DNA from: Croceicoccus ponticola
GTDB lineage: Bacteria; Pseudomonadota; Alphaproteobacteria; Sphingomonadales; Sphingomonadaceae
Reading direction: 5' to 3'
Length of the DNA stretch: 64,000 bases
Assembly: GCF_004004515.1 (NCBI RefSeq)
Contig: NZ_RXOL01000004.1
Location: 248,001 to 312,000, forward strand
Positions within the stretch are counted from its first letter, which is position 1; every line of letters begins with the position of its first letter. Positions 51,659 to 58,728 of the stretch are shown in pieces. The notes under the pieces were generated by a model that made no database searches, was not told the origin of the DNA, and saw nothing but the letters and a program-made list of their open reading frames with translations. Position numbers and translations under genes: made by a program.

Positions 51659-54124
51659 ATGACTATACGCAAGCATTCGCTTCTTGCCGCCAGCTGCCTT
51701 GCCAGCGCATTTTTCACTATTACGCCAGCTCTTGCCCAGGACGAAGGGACCGAACCCGCAGCTCAGCAGGGCGGTCTTACCGAAATCGTCGTCACGGCCC
51801 GTAAGCGCGAAGAAAGCGTGCAGGACGTTCCTGTCGCCGTCACCGCCATCACCGGCAAGGTGATCGAGCAGCGCGACATCACCAGCATCGAAAAGATCGC
51901 GGCGGCCACGCCCAACCTCAACGTCGGTCGCGCATCCAACGGTTCCGCGGCGCAGATCACGTTGCGCGGCATCGGTTCGTCGTCGACCTCCATTGGCATC
52001 GAACAGTCGGTCGCGATCGTCGTCGACGGCGCCTATTATGGCCAGGGCCGCGTCATCGAAGAAGGCTTCTTCGATCTTGCCCGCGTCGAAGTGCTCAAAG
52101 GCCCACAGGCCCTGTTCTTCGGCAAGAACGCCACCGCAGGCGTGATTTCGCTGACCACCAACGATCCGACCAACGAATGGGAAGGTTCGGTCAAGGCCGG
52201 TTACGAATTCAAAGCCAACCAGTACAGCCTCGAAGGCATCCTGTCGGGTCCTCTGAGCGACACGGTCGGCGTCCGTTTCGCAGCACGCTATTCGAAGATG
52301 GACGGCGGCTACTACAAGAACGTGTCGACCCCGATGAACTACACCACGGTCGACGTGGCGGCGGGCTTCGGCGATCCTGAGACGCTCATTTCCGCGCCCA
52401 CCGAAAGCCCGATGCCGCAGCAGGAGGAATTCCTCGCTCGCATGACGCTGAAGTTCGAGCCGACCGACAACCTCACCAGCACGCTGAAGGTTACGCGCGA
52501 CCAGAACGACACGCTGAACAACAGCTGGAACTATGTCGCCTATTCGTGCGGTAACGGCACCGGTTACAGCCAGTTGACGGTCTATCCTTGCAAACAGGAC
52601 TTCGTCACTCATCAGAACAACCTGCCGGTGGAACTTTCGCAGATCTCGCCCTATGGTCGCGACGACGGTTCGACTTATAACAAGTATCGCAGCTGGGGTG
52701 TGAACAACAACCTCGAATACGATCTTGGCTCGATGATGATTTCGTCGGTCACGAACTGGCAGCGCAACAACAACAGCTGGGCCTGCGCCTGTAACTTCCA
52801 GACCACCGACACCAATGCCGGCGGCATGATCTTCGCCACGGAAAACTCGACCTGGGAAGCCTATTCGCAAGAATTGCGCCTGACCACGTCGTTCGACAGC
52901 ATGTTCAACTTCATGGTCGGCGGCCTGTACCAGCACACCAATCGTGACTTCGGCCAGTGGGGCTTTTACGGCGGCGTACGCGACAGCGCTGCGCGTCCCG
53001 ACCTGCTGTATGCGGCCAGCGAAAAGATCAGCTGGACCAAGGGCAAGACCTTCGCGATCTTTGGTCAGGTCCGCTTCCAGCTGATGGAAAACCTCGAACT
53101 CGCCGGCGGCGCTCGCTACACCGACGAGAAAAAGGACAGCTACTTCGCACAGGAATACGTGAACCCGGCTTATTCCGGCGTCTATCGTTCGGCTGCCGAT
53201 CCGCTGGGCATCATTACGGCGAACCAGAAGTTCGACGACTTCTCGCCCGAAGTGACGCTGACCTACAAGCCCACCCCGGATCTCCTGATCTATGGCGCCT
53301 ACAAGACTGCCTACAAGTCGGGCGGCTTCTCGAACGGCGGCATCAACTCGAAGCTGTCGGCCGATCCCTACGGCGACCTTACCTTCAACCCGGAAACGGC
53401 CGAAGGTTTCGAAGTGGGCATCAAGTCGACGCTGCTTGAAAACCAGCTGCGCGCGAACCTGACCGTGTTCCAGTACAAGGTGAACGACTTCCAGGTCGAC
53501 TTCTTCAACTCGCCGGTCTTCTCGTTCAACACGCTGACCGCCGACGCGAAGACGCAAGGCGTCGAACTTGAGCTCGAATTCGCTCCTTACGCGGTGCCCG
53601 GGCTCAACATCAACGCGGCGCTCAACTACAACGACGCGAAATACGACAGCTTCGACGAAGGTCCGTGCTATTCGGGCCAGACTCAGGCCGAGGGCTGCAA
53701 TGTCGTGACGGCTGACGGCCAGATCCGTCAGAACCTGACCGGCACCGCACTTTCGGTCGCGCCGAAATGGACCGGCGTTGTCGGCTTCAACTACGAAACC
53801 GACGTCACCAGCGACTTTGCAATCGGCTTGAATGCAAACGCCCGTTATTCCGACAACTACAATCCGTCGGCATTCGGCAATCCGATCGCGGTCCAGGACA
53901 GCTACTGGTCGCTGGATGCAGGCCTTCGTTTCATGACGACGGACGGCAACACGGAATTGGCGGTCATCGGCAAGAACCTGACCAATCAGTTCTATGTCAC
54001 CGGCGTCGTCGACGGCCCAAGCTCGGGCACGGCCTCCGGTGGCGTGACCGGCGTCAAGGCGGACCAGCTCGGCTTCGGCACCCTGCCGCGGACGATCAAG
54101 GTGCAGGTAACTCAGCGCTTCTGA
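51659..54124 (+). CDS. TonB-dependent outer-membrane receptor 3
   Basis: An 821-residue receptor, the largest in the window. The start ATG 51659 follows GGGAGAG. The signal peptide is MTIRKHSLLAASCLASAFFTITPALAQ. The TonB box region is LTEIVVTARKREESVQDVPVAVTAI. The plug contains VLKGPQALFFGKNATAGVISL, and the barrel ends TIKVQVTQRF. Cys-containing extracellular loops (CGNGTGY...CKQ, ACACN) may be disulfide-bonded. It probably imports the pathway substrate or a variant of it. An intrinsic terminator follows. Confidence 0.95.
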   Translation: MTIRKHSLLAASCLASAFFTITPALAQDEGTEPAAQQGGLTEIVVTARKREESVQDVPVAVTAITGKVIEQRDITSIEKIAAATPNLNVGRASNGSAAQITLRGIGSSSTSIGIEQSVAIVVDGAYYGQGRVIEEGFFDLARVEVLKGPQALFFGKNATAGVISLTTNDPTNEWEGSVKAGYEFKANQYSLEGILSGPLSDTVGVRFAARYSKMDGGYYKNVSTPMNYTTVDVAAGFGDPETLISAPTESPMPQQEEFLARMTLKFEPTDNLTSTLKVTRDQNDTLNNSWNYVAYSCGNGTGYSQLTVYPCKQDFVTHQNNLPVELSQISPYGRDDGSTYNKYRSWGVNNNLEYDLGSMMISSVTNWQRNNNSWACACNFQTTDTNAGGMIFATENSTWEAYSQELRLTTSFDSMFNFMVGGLYQHTNRDFGQWGFYGGVRDSAARPDLLYAASEKISWTKGKTFAIFGQVRFQLMENLELAGGARYTDEKKDSYFAQEYVNPAYSGVYRSAADPLGIITANQKFDDFSPEVTLTYKPTPDLLIYGAYKTAYKSGGFSNGGINSKLSADPYGDLTFNPETAEGFEVGIKSTLLENQLRANLTVFQYKVNDFQVDFFNSPVFSFNTLTADAKTQGVELELEFAPYAVPGLNINAALNYNDAKYDSFDEGPCYSGQTQAEGCNVVTADGQIRQNLTGTALSVAPKWTGVVGFNYETDVTSDFAIGLNANARYSDNYNPSAFGNPIAVQDSYWSLDAGLRFMTTDGNTELAVIGKNLTNQFYVTGVVDGPSSGTASGGVTGVKADQLGFGTLPRTIKVQVTQRF

Positions 54125-54150
54125 TCGCTCAGACACCAAGCCTGAAAAGG

Positions 54151-54186
54151 AAAGGGGGAGCCGCACCGAGCGGCTCCCCCTTTTTT
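54151..54186 (+). terminator. Intrinsic terminator after TonB receptor 3
   Basis: GGGGGAGCCG - 7-nt loop - CGGCTCCCCC followed by six T, with three A on the 5' side, 27 bp after the receptor stop codon. Confidence 0.85.
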
Positions 54187-54215
54187 CTTGTCTGCGTGGC
54201 GTGGGCGAAAAGCGG

Positions 54216-54644
54216 TCAGAGACCCTTGGGTGCGTGCTGCCGATGGATGTTGCGGAAGACGCGCTTGGAAAAATACCAGCGGCCGCCGACCTTGACGCAT
54301 TCGTCGTCGTACTGGCCGCGATCGCGCATGGTCTTGTCACCCTGATCGTAGATCTCGCTGGTGTATGACCGCATGGTCGCGCGATCTCCATCAACCTCGA
54401 TCGAACCGGGCCATGCGCTGAAGATGACGCCGGGATAGTGCTTCATCGCTTCGACCCACAGGTTGACGATGTTGCTGCGCCCATCCTGCGGCGGGAATTC
54501 GGGATAGTCGGGCATTTCCCATCGCGCATCTTCGGCCCAGGTCTCACCCCAGGCTTCGGCATCGACGCGGCAGACGGCGTCGGCATAAGTGTCGAGCAGG
54601 TCGCGCAGCGCCATGCGATCGGAATCGGGTCCGGTAAAGGGCAT
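54216..54644 (-). CDS. NTF2/SnoaL-like protein 5
   Basis: A 142-residue protein starting MPFTGPDSDRMALRDLLDTYADAVCRVDAEAWGETWAEDARWEMPDY. It is a paralogue of SnoaL-like protein 4 at 35354, and the shared MPFTGP start together with GGAGAG seven bases upstream favours ATG 54644 over ATG 54650. NTF2 fold; the C-terminal strand is KVGGRWYFSKRVFRNIH. The role is unknown: dehydratase, isomerase or oxygenase partner. An operator-like repeat lies 59 bp upstream. Confidence 0.87.
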   Translation of the reverse strand: MPFTGPDSDRMALRDLLDTYADAVCRVDAEAWGETWAEDARWEMPDYPEFPPQDGRSNIVNLWVEAMKHYPGVIFSAWPGSIEVDGDRATMRSYTSEIYDQGDKTMRDRGQYDDECVKVGGRWYFSKRVFRNIHRQHAPKGL

Positions 54645-54702
54645 AAGCATTCTCTCCTTCGGTTTGGTTATGCCGAAGGTAGGGTGCCTGGATCGATCCG
54701 AA

Positions 54703-54722
54703 AGCTGGTGGAATGGGCAGGT
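54703..54722. promoter_or_regulatory. Island operator, inverted repeat AGCTG-N10-CAGGT
   Basis: AGCTG - GTGGAATGGG - CAGGT, one mismatch from a perfect repeat, with the A-rich centre conserved. It lies 59 bp upstream of the SnoaL-like 5 start, in the gap after the ferredoxin gene, so that gene probably has its own promoter. Confidence 0.5.
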
Positions 54723-54753
54723 ACGACCGCGAACGGCCCCACCCGACCGGATA

Positions 54754-55104
54754 TCAGCGGCTGACCGGCAGTTCTTCCATGCTAGGCGCTTCGTCGGGCA
54801 CGCACACTTCGATCATGCCGTCGGTCACGCGAACGGGGAACGTGCGCAAATCCTTGTAAGCGCCGCCGATGCAGCGACCCGTCGCCATTTCGAACCGCGC
54901 GCCATGCAGCGGGCACATAATCGCACCGCGACGGACCCGGCCATCGGACAGCAGCGCAGCCTGATGGGTGCAGCGGTCGTTCACCGCGTGCAGCCCGTCG
55001 TCGGTCTTTGCCAACAGCACGTACCAGCCGGCCACTTGCGCGGCAGCTTTGCCGCTTTCGGGAAATTCGGATTCAGCGCAAAAAGGATGCCAGCTATCGC
55101 TCAC
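54754..55104 (-). CDS. Stand-alone Rieske [2Fe-2S] ferredoxin
   Basis: A 116-residue protein made of a single Rieske domain. The ligands are CTHQAALL (about residues 45-47) and CPLHGARFE (about 64-67). It starts MSDSWHPFCAESEFPESGKAAAQVAGWYVLLAKT. Such proteins carry electrons from a flavin reductase to ring-hydroxylating oxygenases. It is the only small electron carrier visible in the island and could serve several of the seven Rieske oxygenases. No cognate reductase gene is present in the window. Confidence 0.92.
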   Translation of the reverse strand: MSDSWHPFCAESEFPESGKAAAQVAGWYVLLAKTDDGLHAVNDRCTHQAALLSDGRVRRGAIMCPLHGARFEMATGRCIGGAYKDLRTFPVRVTDGMIEVCVPDEAPSMEELPVSR

Positions 55105-55170
55105 GGTCAGTCTCTGTTCCTACAGGTCTTGTGGCCCGGTGCCGGGATCGTGTCCGAGGGCCAGATCTCT

Positions 55171-55194
55171 CTGCCCGCTTTCCTAACGGGGCAG
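55171..55194. repeat. Inverted repeat CTGCCC-N12-GGGCAG
   Basis: A perfect 6-bp inverted repeat in the divergent region between the ferredoxin and SnoaL-like 6 genes. The half-sites and spacing differ from the island operator. It could bind another regulator; function unknown. Confidence 0.35.
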
Positions 55195-55204
55195 TGGGCG
55201 GGTT

Positions 55205-55234
55205 ACACGCTAATCATTGCGATAGCTATCGTGT
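55205..55234. repeat. Nested palindromes ACACG-N20-CGTGT and CGATAGCTATCG
   Basis: A perfect 12-bp palindrome, CGATAGCTATCG (55220-55231), lies within a wider inverted repeat ACACG...CGTGT (55205-55234), 55 bp before the SnoaL-like 6 start. It looks like a protein-binding site, but no match to a known operator is claimed. Confidence 0.4.
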
Positions 55235-55288
55235 CACCGGCCCATTGGCGAGAGTACGGGCATAAACGCATCAACTTGGAGAGTGCCG

Positions 55289-55687
55289 ATGTCGAGCGAA
55301 CAGATGGTTGCAGTCGTGAATGAGCTTTACGCCGAATGCGCGGTGGGCAACTGGGACCGGGTGGCCGAACTGGTCACCGACGATCTCGAAATCGTCGAAG
55401 CCAAGGGTTTGCCGATGGAAGGAACCTATCGCGGCAAGACCGCGCTGCAGGAACTGTTCGTCAAGGTTTTCGGAATGCTCGACATTTCGGGGGTCGACCT
55501 GCTCGACATGTGCACTGGCAAGGATCACGTCGTAGCGCTGGCCCGCATGAACTTTGCAGATCCCGATGTGCCGGCGGCTGAACTGGCCGAAGCGTTCCGG
55601 TTTCGCGACGGCAAGGTCTGCTCCATCGTGCCCTATTACTTCGATCAGGCTCCGGTCCGCGCCGCAGCCGACGCGAAGGCCGCGTAA
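55289..55687 (+). CDS. NTF2/SnoaL-like protein 6
   Basis: A 132-residue protein starting MSSEQMVAVVNELYAECAVGNWDRVAELVTDDLEIVEAKGLPMEGTYRGKTALQELFVKVFG, the classical SnoaL/ketosteroid-isomerase-like layout. It ends AEAFRFRDGKVCSIVPYYFDQAPV. The start ATG 55289 has GGAG seven bases upstream; a GTG at 55283 is less likely. This copy resembles the limonene-epoxide-hydrolase/KSI-like subgroup more than the SnoaL_4 subgroup of the others. Divergent from the ferredoxin gene and convergent with the VOC gene. Confidence 0.86.
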   Translation: MSSEQMVAVVNELYAECAVGNWDRVAELVTDDLEIVEAKGLPMEGTYRGKTALQELFVKVFGMLDISGVDLLDMCTGKDHVVALARMNFADPDVPAAELAEAFRFRDGKVCSIVPYYFDQAPVRAAADAKAA

Positions 55688-55693
55688 CGCCGC

Positions 55694-56230
55694 TCAGCCA
55701 ATCTTGCGCAGCGGGTCGCTTCCGTCCCAGTCGACGGAGGCGGCCTGCATCATGGCAAAGAATTCGGCGCCTCCGGCACCCAGCTGGATGAATTCGATCA
55801 GCCCGCCCGGCCCGAAACCGGGGTCGGCATAAAAAACGTGCCCGTCGGCGCCCACTTTACCTTCCACGACGATCGTGCCGCCGGCATCGATCACTGTCTG
55901 GCGCGCCGCCGCAATGTCGGGCACCACGTGGCAGGTGTGATGCAGCCCATCGGTAACCGCGTATTTTCCGGTGTAATGCGCCGGGGCGTCGTTCTGCGGG
56001 CGGACTAGTTCGATCTGGATGTCACCCCAATAGGCGATGGCCACCGCGAACACCGCGTCCGTCGGCTCGCCCATACAGGTCATGTCGCCCAGCCGGATAT
56101 CCTCCAACAGGAAGAACGGGCCGACACCCATCGTCTTCGTCCAGTACTCTAACGCGGCATCGAAATCGCGCGGCAGGTATGCCTGCTGCATGATCGGACC
56201 GAGGCTGGCGATGGATCCGGGTGTCGGCAT
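55694..56230 (-). CDS. VOC-superfamily protein (Glyoxalase_4 type)
   Basis: A 178-residue vicinal-oxygen-chelate protein: IMQQAYLPRDFDAALEYWTKTMGVGPFFLLEDI, IQIELVRPQNDAPAHY, and LHHTCHVVPDIAAARQTVIDAGGTIVVEG, ending ADPGFGPGGLIEFIQLG. This is the methylmalonyl-CoA-epimerase-like subgroup rather than an extradiol dioxygenase. Candidate metal ligands are the Glu in IELV, the His in HHTCH and the Glu in IEFI. It is the last gene of the minus-strand operon that begins at 62487. Confidence 0.84.
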   Translation of the reverse strand: MPTPGSIASLGPIMQQAYLPRDFDAALEYWTKTMGVGPFFLLEDIRLGDMTCMGEPTDAVFAVAIAYWGDIQIELVRPQNDAPAHYTGKYAVTDGLHHTCHVVPDIAAARQTVIDAGGTIVVEGKVGADGHVFYADPGFGPGGLIEFIQLGAGGAEFFAMMQAASVDWDGSDPLRKIG

Positions 56231-56241
56231 GGTTCTTCTCC

Positions 56242-57684
56242 TTACGCGAACAGCGTTTCGGGTTCTTCGAGCAGGGACTTCAGCGTGGCGAGAAACTGCG
56301 CGCCCGCCGCGCCATCGATGGCCCGGTGATCGACCGACAGCGTCATGGAAATGACGGTGGCAAAGGCGATGTCGCCGCCGTCTGTTTCCACAGCGCGCCG
56401 TTCTGCCGATCCCACGGCAAGGATCGCACCCTGCGGCGGGTTGATGATCGCATCGAAATTCTCGATCCCGAACATGCCGAGGTTGGAAACGGTAAACGTG
56501 CCGCCGTCCATTTCCTCAAAGCCCAGCTTGCCGTCCTTCGCCTTGCCGATCAGCTCCTTCGTCCGCGATGCGATCTGGTCGATCCGCATTCGGTTCGCCT
56601 GTCGCACGATCGGCGTGACAAGACCCTTGGGGCTGGCGACCGCGACGGCGACGTCGGCGTGGGGGAACGAATGGATCTCCTCGCCGTGAAGCTGCACGTT
56701 GACGTCGGGATGCTGCGCCAGCGCCTTGGCCGCGGCCATGACGATGTAGTCGTTAACCGAAGCCTTGACGCCGAGCACGAGGTTCGCCGTCTTGCGCAGT
56801 TCGAGCAGCGCATCCGCCTTGACCCCCACGCGCAGATAGAAGTGCGGAATGGTCTGCTTGGCTTGCGTCAGGCGGCGGGCGACGATCTTGCGGATCTTGT
56901 CGAAGGGGATGACCTTCGGCTCGTTCTCCACGGCTTCGAACGGTGCGCCGAATGCAGGCGTCGCCCCGGACGATGCGACCGGTTCGGGAACCTTGGCCAG
57001 CACGTCCTTTTTAGAAATGCGCCCGCGCGCACCCGTTCCGGTCACGCCCGACAATTCGATGCCGTGGATCGCGGCTAGCCGGCGAGCCAGCGGCGATGCG
57101 AAGACCGACGTTTCGTCGGGCAATACCGCGGTGCCCTTGGGCGAACGGGTCGACGGGCCGCGCATGGCCTGCTGCACGTCCTGAAACGTGATGCGGCCGC
57201 CCCGGCCCGAACCGTGTATGTCCGCGATGTCGATGCCTTCGGCTTGCGCAAGCTTCAACGCTTCGGGACTGATCGGGCGGTTCGTCTCGATCGTGATGGC
57301 GCGCGGCTTGTCTTCCTCGCCTTCGATCCCTGCTTCCTTGGGCTTGCCTTCCTTCTTCTTCTGCCGCCCTTCGGCGACGCCGCCTTCGGCGGGTTTGAAG
57401 GCAGCGATGAAGTCGTCGATTTCCGCGTCGCTGGCCGAACCGTCATCGAAAACCGCCAGCAATGCGCCGACAGGTTCAGGCTCACCACCGCCGGCGACGA
57501 GGATGCGACGTATCGTCGCATCGTATTCGGCCTCGACCTCGTTGGTGATCTTGTCCGTTTCGATCAGGCAGATGAGGTCGCCCCGCGTGAAGCTGTCACC
57601 TTCGCCGAACATCCATTCGGCGATGGTTCCCTCGGTCATCTCGATGCCCCATTTCGGCATCGTGAAGGCACGTATCTTTCCCAT
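56242..57684 (-). CDS. 2-Oxoacid dehydrogenase E2 (dihydrolipoamide acyltransferase) with two E3/E1-binding domains
   Basis: A 480-residue E2. The lipoyl domain at about 1-80 has the lipoyl-Lys in LIETDKITNEVE (Lys45). Two peripheral-subunit-binding domains follow: about 138-173 (ISPEALKLAQAEGIDIADIHGSGRGGRITFQDV) and about 195-230 (ASPLARRLAAIHGIELSGVTGTGARGRISKKDV). The catalytic domain runs from about 260, with active-site His in SVDHRAIDGAAGAQFL. It transfers the acyl group to CoA. Two binding domains are unusual; most E2s have one. Lies 13 bp after the E1beta gene. Confidence 0.93.
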   Translation of the reverse strand: MGKIRAFTMPKWGIEMTEGTIAEWMFGEGDSFTRGDLICLIETDKITNEVEAEYDATIRRILVAGGGEPEPVGALLAVFDDGSASDAEIDDFIAAFKPAEGGVAEGRQKKKEGKPKEAGIEGEEDKPRAITIETNRPISPEALKLAQAEGIDIADIHGSGRGGRITFQDVQQAMRGPSTRSPKGTAVLPDETSVFASPLARRLAAIHGIELSGVTGTGARGRISKKDVLAKVPEPVASSGATPAFGAPFEAVENEPKVIPFDKIRKIVARRLTQAKQTIPHFYLRVGVKADALLELRKTANLVLGVKASVNDYIVMAAAKALAQHPDVNVQLHGEEIHSFPHADVAVAVASPKGLVTPIVRQANRMRIDQIASRTKELIGKAKDGKLGFEEMDGGTFTVSNLGMFGIENFDAIINPPQGAILAVGSAERRAVETDGGDIAFATVISMTLSVDHRAIDGAAGAQFLATLKSLLEEPETLFA

Positions 57685-57697
57685 GGCTCGTGCCTCC

Positions 57698-58711
57698 TCA
57701 GTTGTAGGCCAAGGCCTTGCGCACCGCGGCCTCGATCTTGTCCGGATTCGGAAGGTAGGCGCTTTCCAGTTCGCGAGCGAAAGGGATCGGCGTGTGCGGC
57801 GCGGTAACCATTTCGATCGGGGCACGCAGGCTGGCGAAAGCCTTCTGCGCGACCAGCGCGGAAAGGTCGGTGGCGAGCGAACAGCGCGGCGGCGCTTCGT
57901 CGACGATTACCAGACGACCAGTCACTTCGACCGAATCGAGGATCGCTTCCTCGTCCAGCGGGCTTGTCGTGCGAAGGTCGATCACGTCGCAGCCGATGCC
58001 GTTTTCGGCCAGCGTGTCTGCCGCCGATTCCGCCATGCCGACCATCATGCCGGTGGCAAGGATGGTCACGTCCTGCCCTGCGCGGGTCAGGCGCGCGTGG
58101 CCGAACGGGATGCAGAAATCCGGATCGTCGGGCACTTCGCCCTGCACGCCGTAAAGCGCCTTGTGCTCCATGAAGATCACCGGATCGTCATCGCGGATCG
58201 CCTGCCGCAACAGGCCGGCAACGTCGGCGGGCGTGCTGGGCATCACGACTTTCAGCCCCGGCATCCCGGTCAGGATCGCGTGCGGGCTCTGGCTGTGCTG
58301 GGCCGCGGCGTTGTACCCTGCGCCATAGATGCAGCGGATGATCGCCGGGCACTTGGTCTTGCCGCCGAACATGTAACGGAACTTGGCGATCTGGTTCCAG
58401 ATCTGGTCGAGCGAAACACCGATAAAGTCGGCGAACATCAGCTCCGCGATCGGACGTTTGCCCGAAAGCGCGAGCCCGCCCGCCGCGCCGACGATGGCGC
58501 TTTCCGAAATCGGGGTGTCGATGACACGGTCCGCGCCGAATTCTCCGAACAAACCCGTGCTGGTCGACCAGATGCCGCCGATGGCTTCGGGTCCGCCCGG
58601 CGTGCCCATGCCGCCGACGACGTCCTCACCCAATACGACGACGCTGTCGTCGCGCTTCATTTCCTGAAAGATCGTGTTGCGAACGGCGTCGCGATACATC
58701 ATTTTTGCCAC
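57698..58711 (-). CDS. 2-Oxoacid (acetoin-type) dehydrogenase E1 beta
   Basis: A 337-residue transketolase-like beta subunit. The start chosen is GTG 58711 (VAKMMYRDAVRNTIFQEM), preceded by GGGAG at seven bases; ATG 58702 and 58699 are alternatives. Typical blocks are VVVLGEDVVGGMGTPGG, DTPISESAIVGAAGGLALSGKRPIAELMFADF and the C-terminal RLVIVDEAPPRCSLATDLSALVAQ. It pairs with E1alpha to bind thiamine diphosphate and decarboxylate or cleave a 2-oxo acid or alpha-hydroxyketone. The sequence looks like the acetoin/TPP-dependent dehydrogenase branch. Confidence 0.93.
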   Translation of the reverse strand: MAKMMYRDAVRNTIFQEMKRDDSVVVLGEDVVGGMGTPGGPEAIGGIWSTSTGLFGEFGADRVIDTPISESAIVGAAGGLALSGKRPIAELMFADFIGVSLDQIWNQIAKFRYMFGGKTKCPAIIRCIYGAGYNAAAQHSQSPHAILTGMPGLKVVMPSTPADVAGLLRQAIRDDDPVIFMEHKALYGVQGEVPDDPDFCIPFGHARLTRAGQDVTILATGMMVGMAESAADTLAENGIGCDVIDLRTTSPLDEEAILDSVEVTGRLVIVDEAPPRCSLATDLSALVAQKAFASLRAPIEMVTAPHTPIPFARELESAYLPNPDKIEAAVRKALAYN

Positions 58712-58728
58712 TGGATCGCTCCCGCCAA

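Noticed and set aside
51590-54394. A 934-codon open frame on the minus strand opposite TonB receptor 3
   Set aside because: The plus strand has signal peptide, TonB box, plug and barrel. The antisense frame has no recognisable domain and is an artefact of GC-rich third positions. The same holds for 47342-49513 opposite receptor 2.
55694-56230. VOC protein as an extradiol ring-cleavage dioxygenase
   Set aside because: Its motifs match the Glyoxalase_4/methylmalonyl-CoA-epimerase-like subgroup and it is in a beta-oxidation operon, so ring cleavage is not supported.
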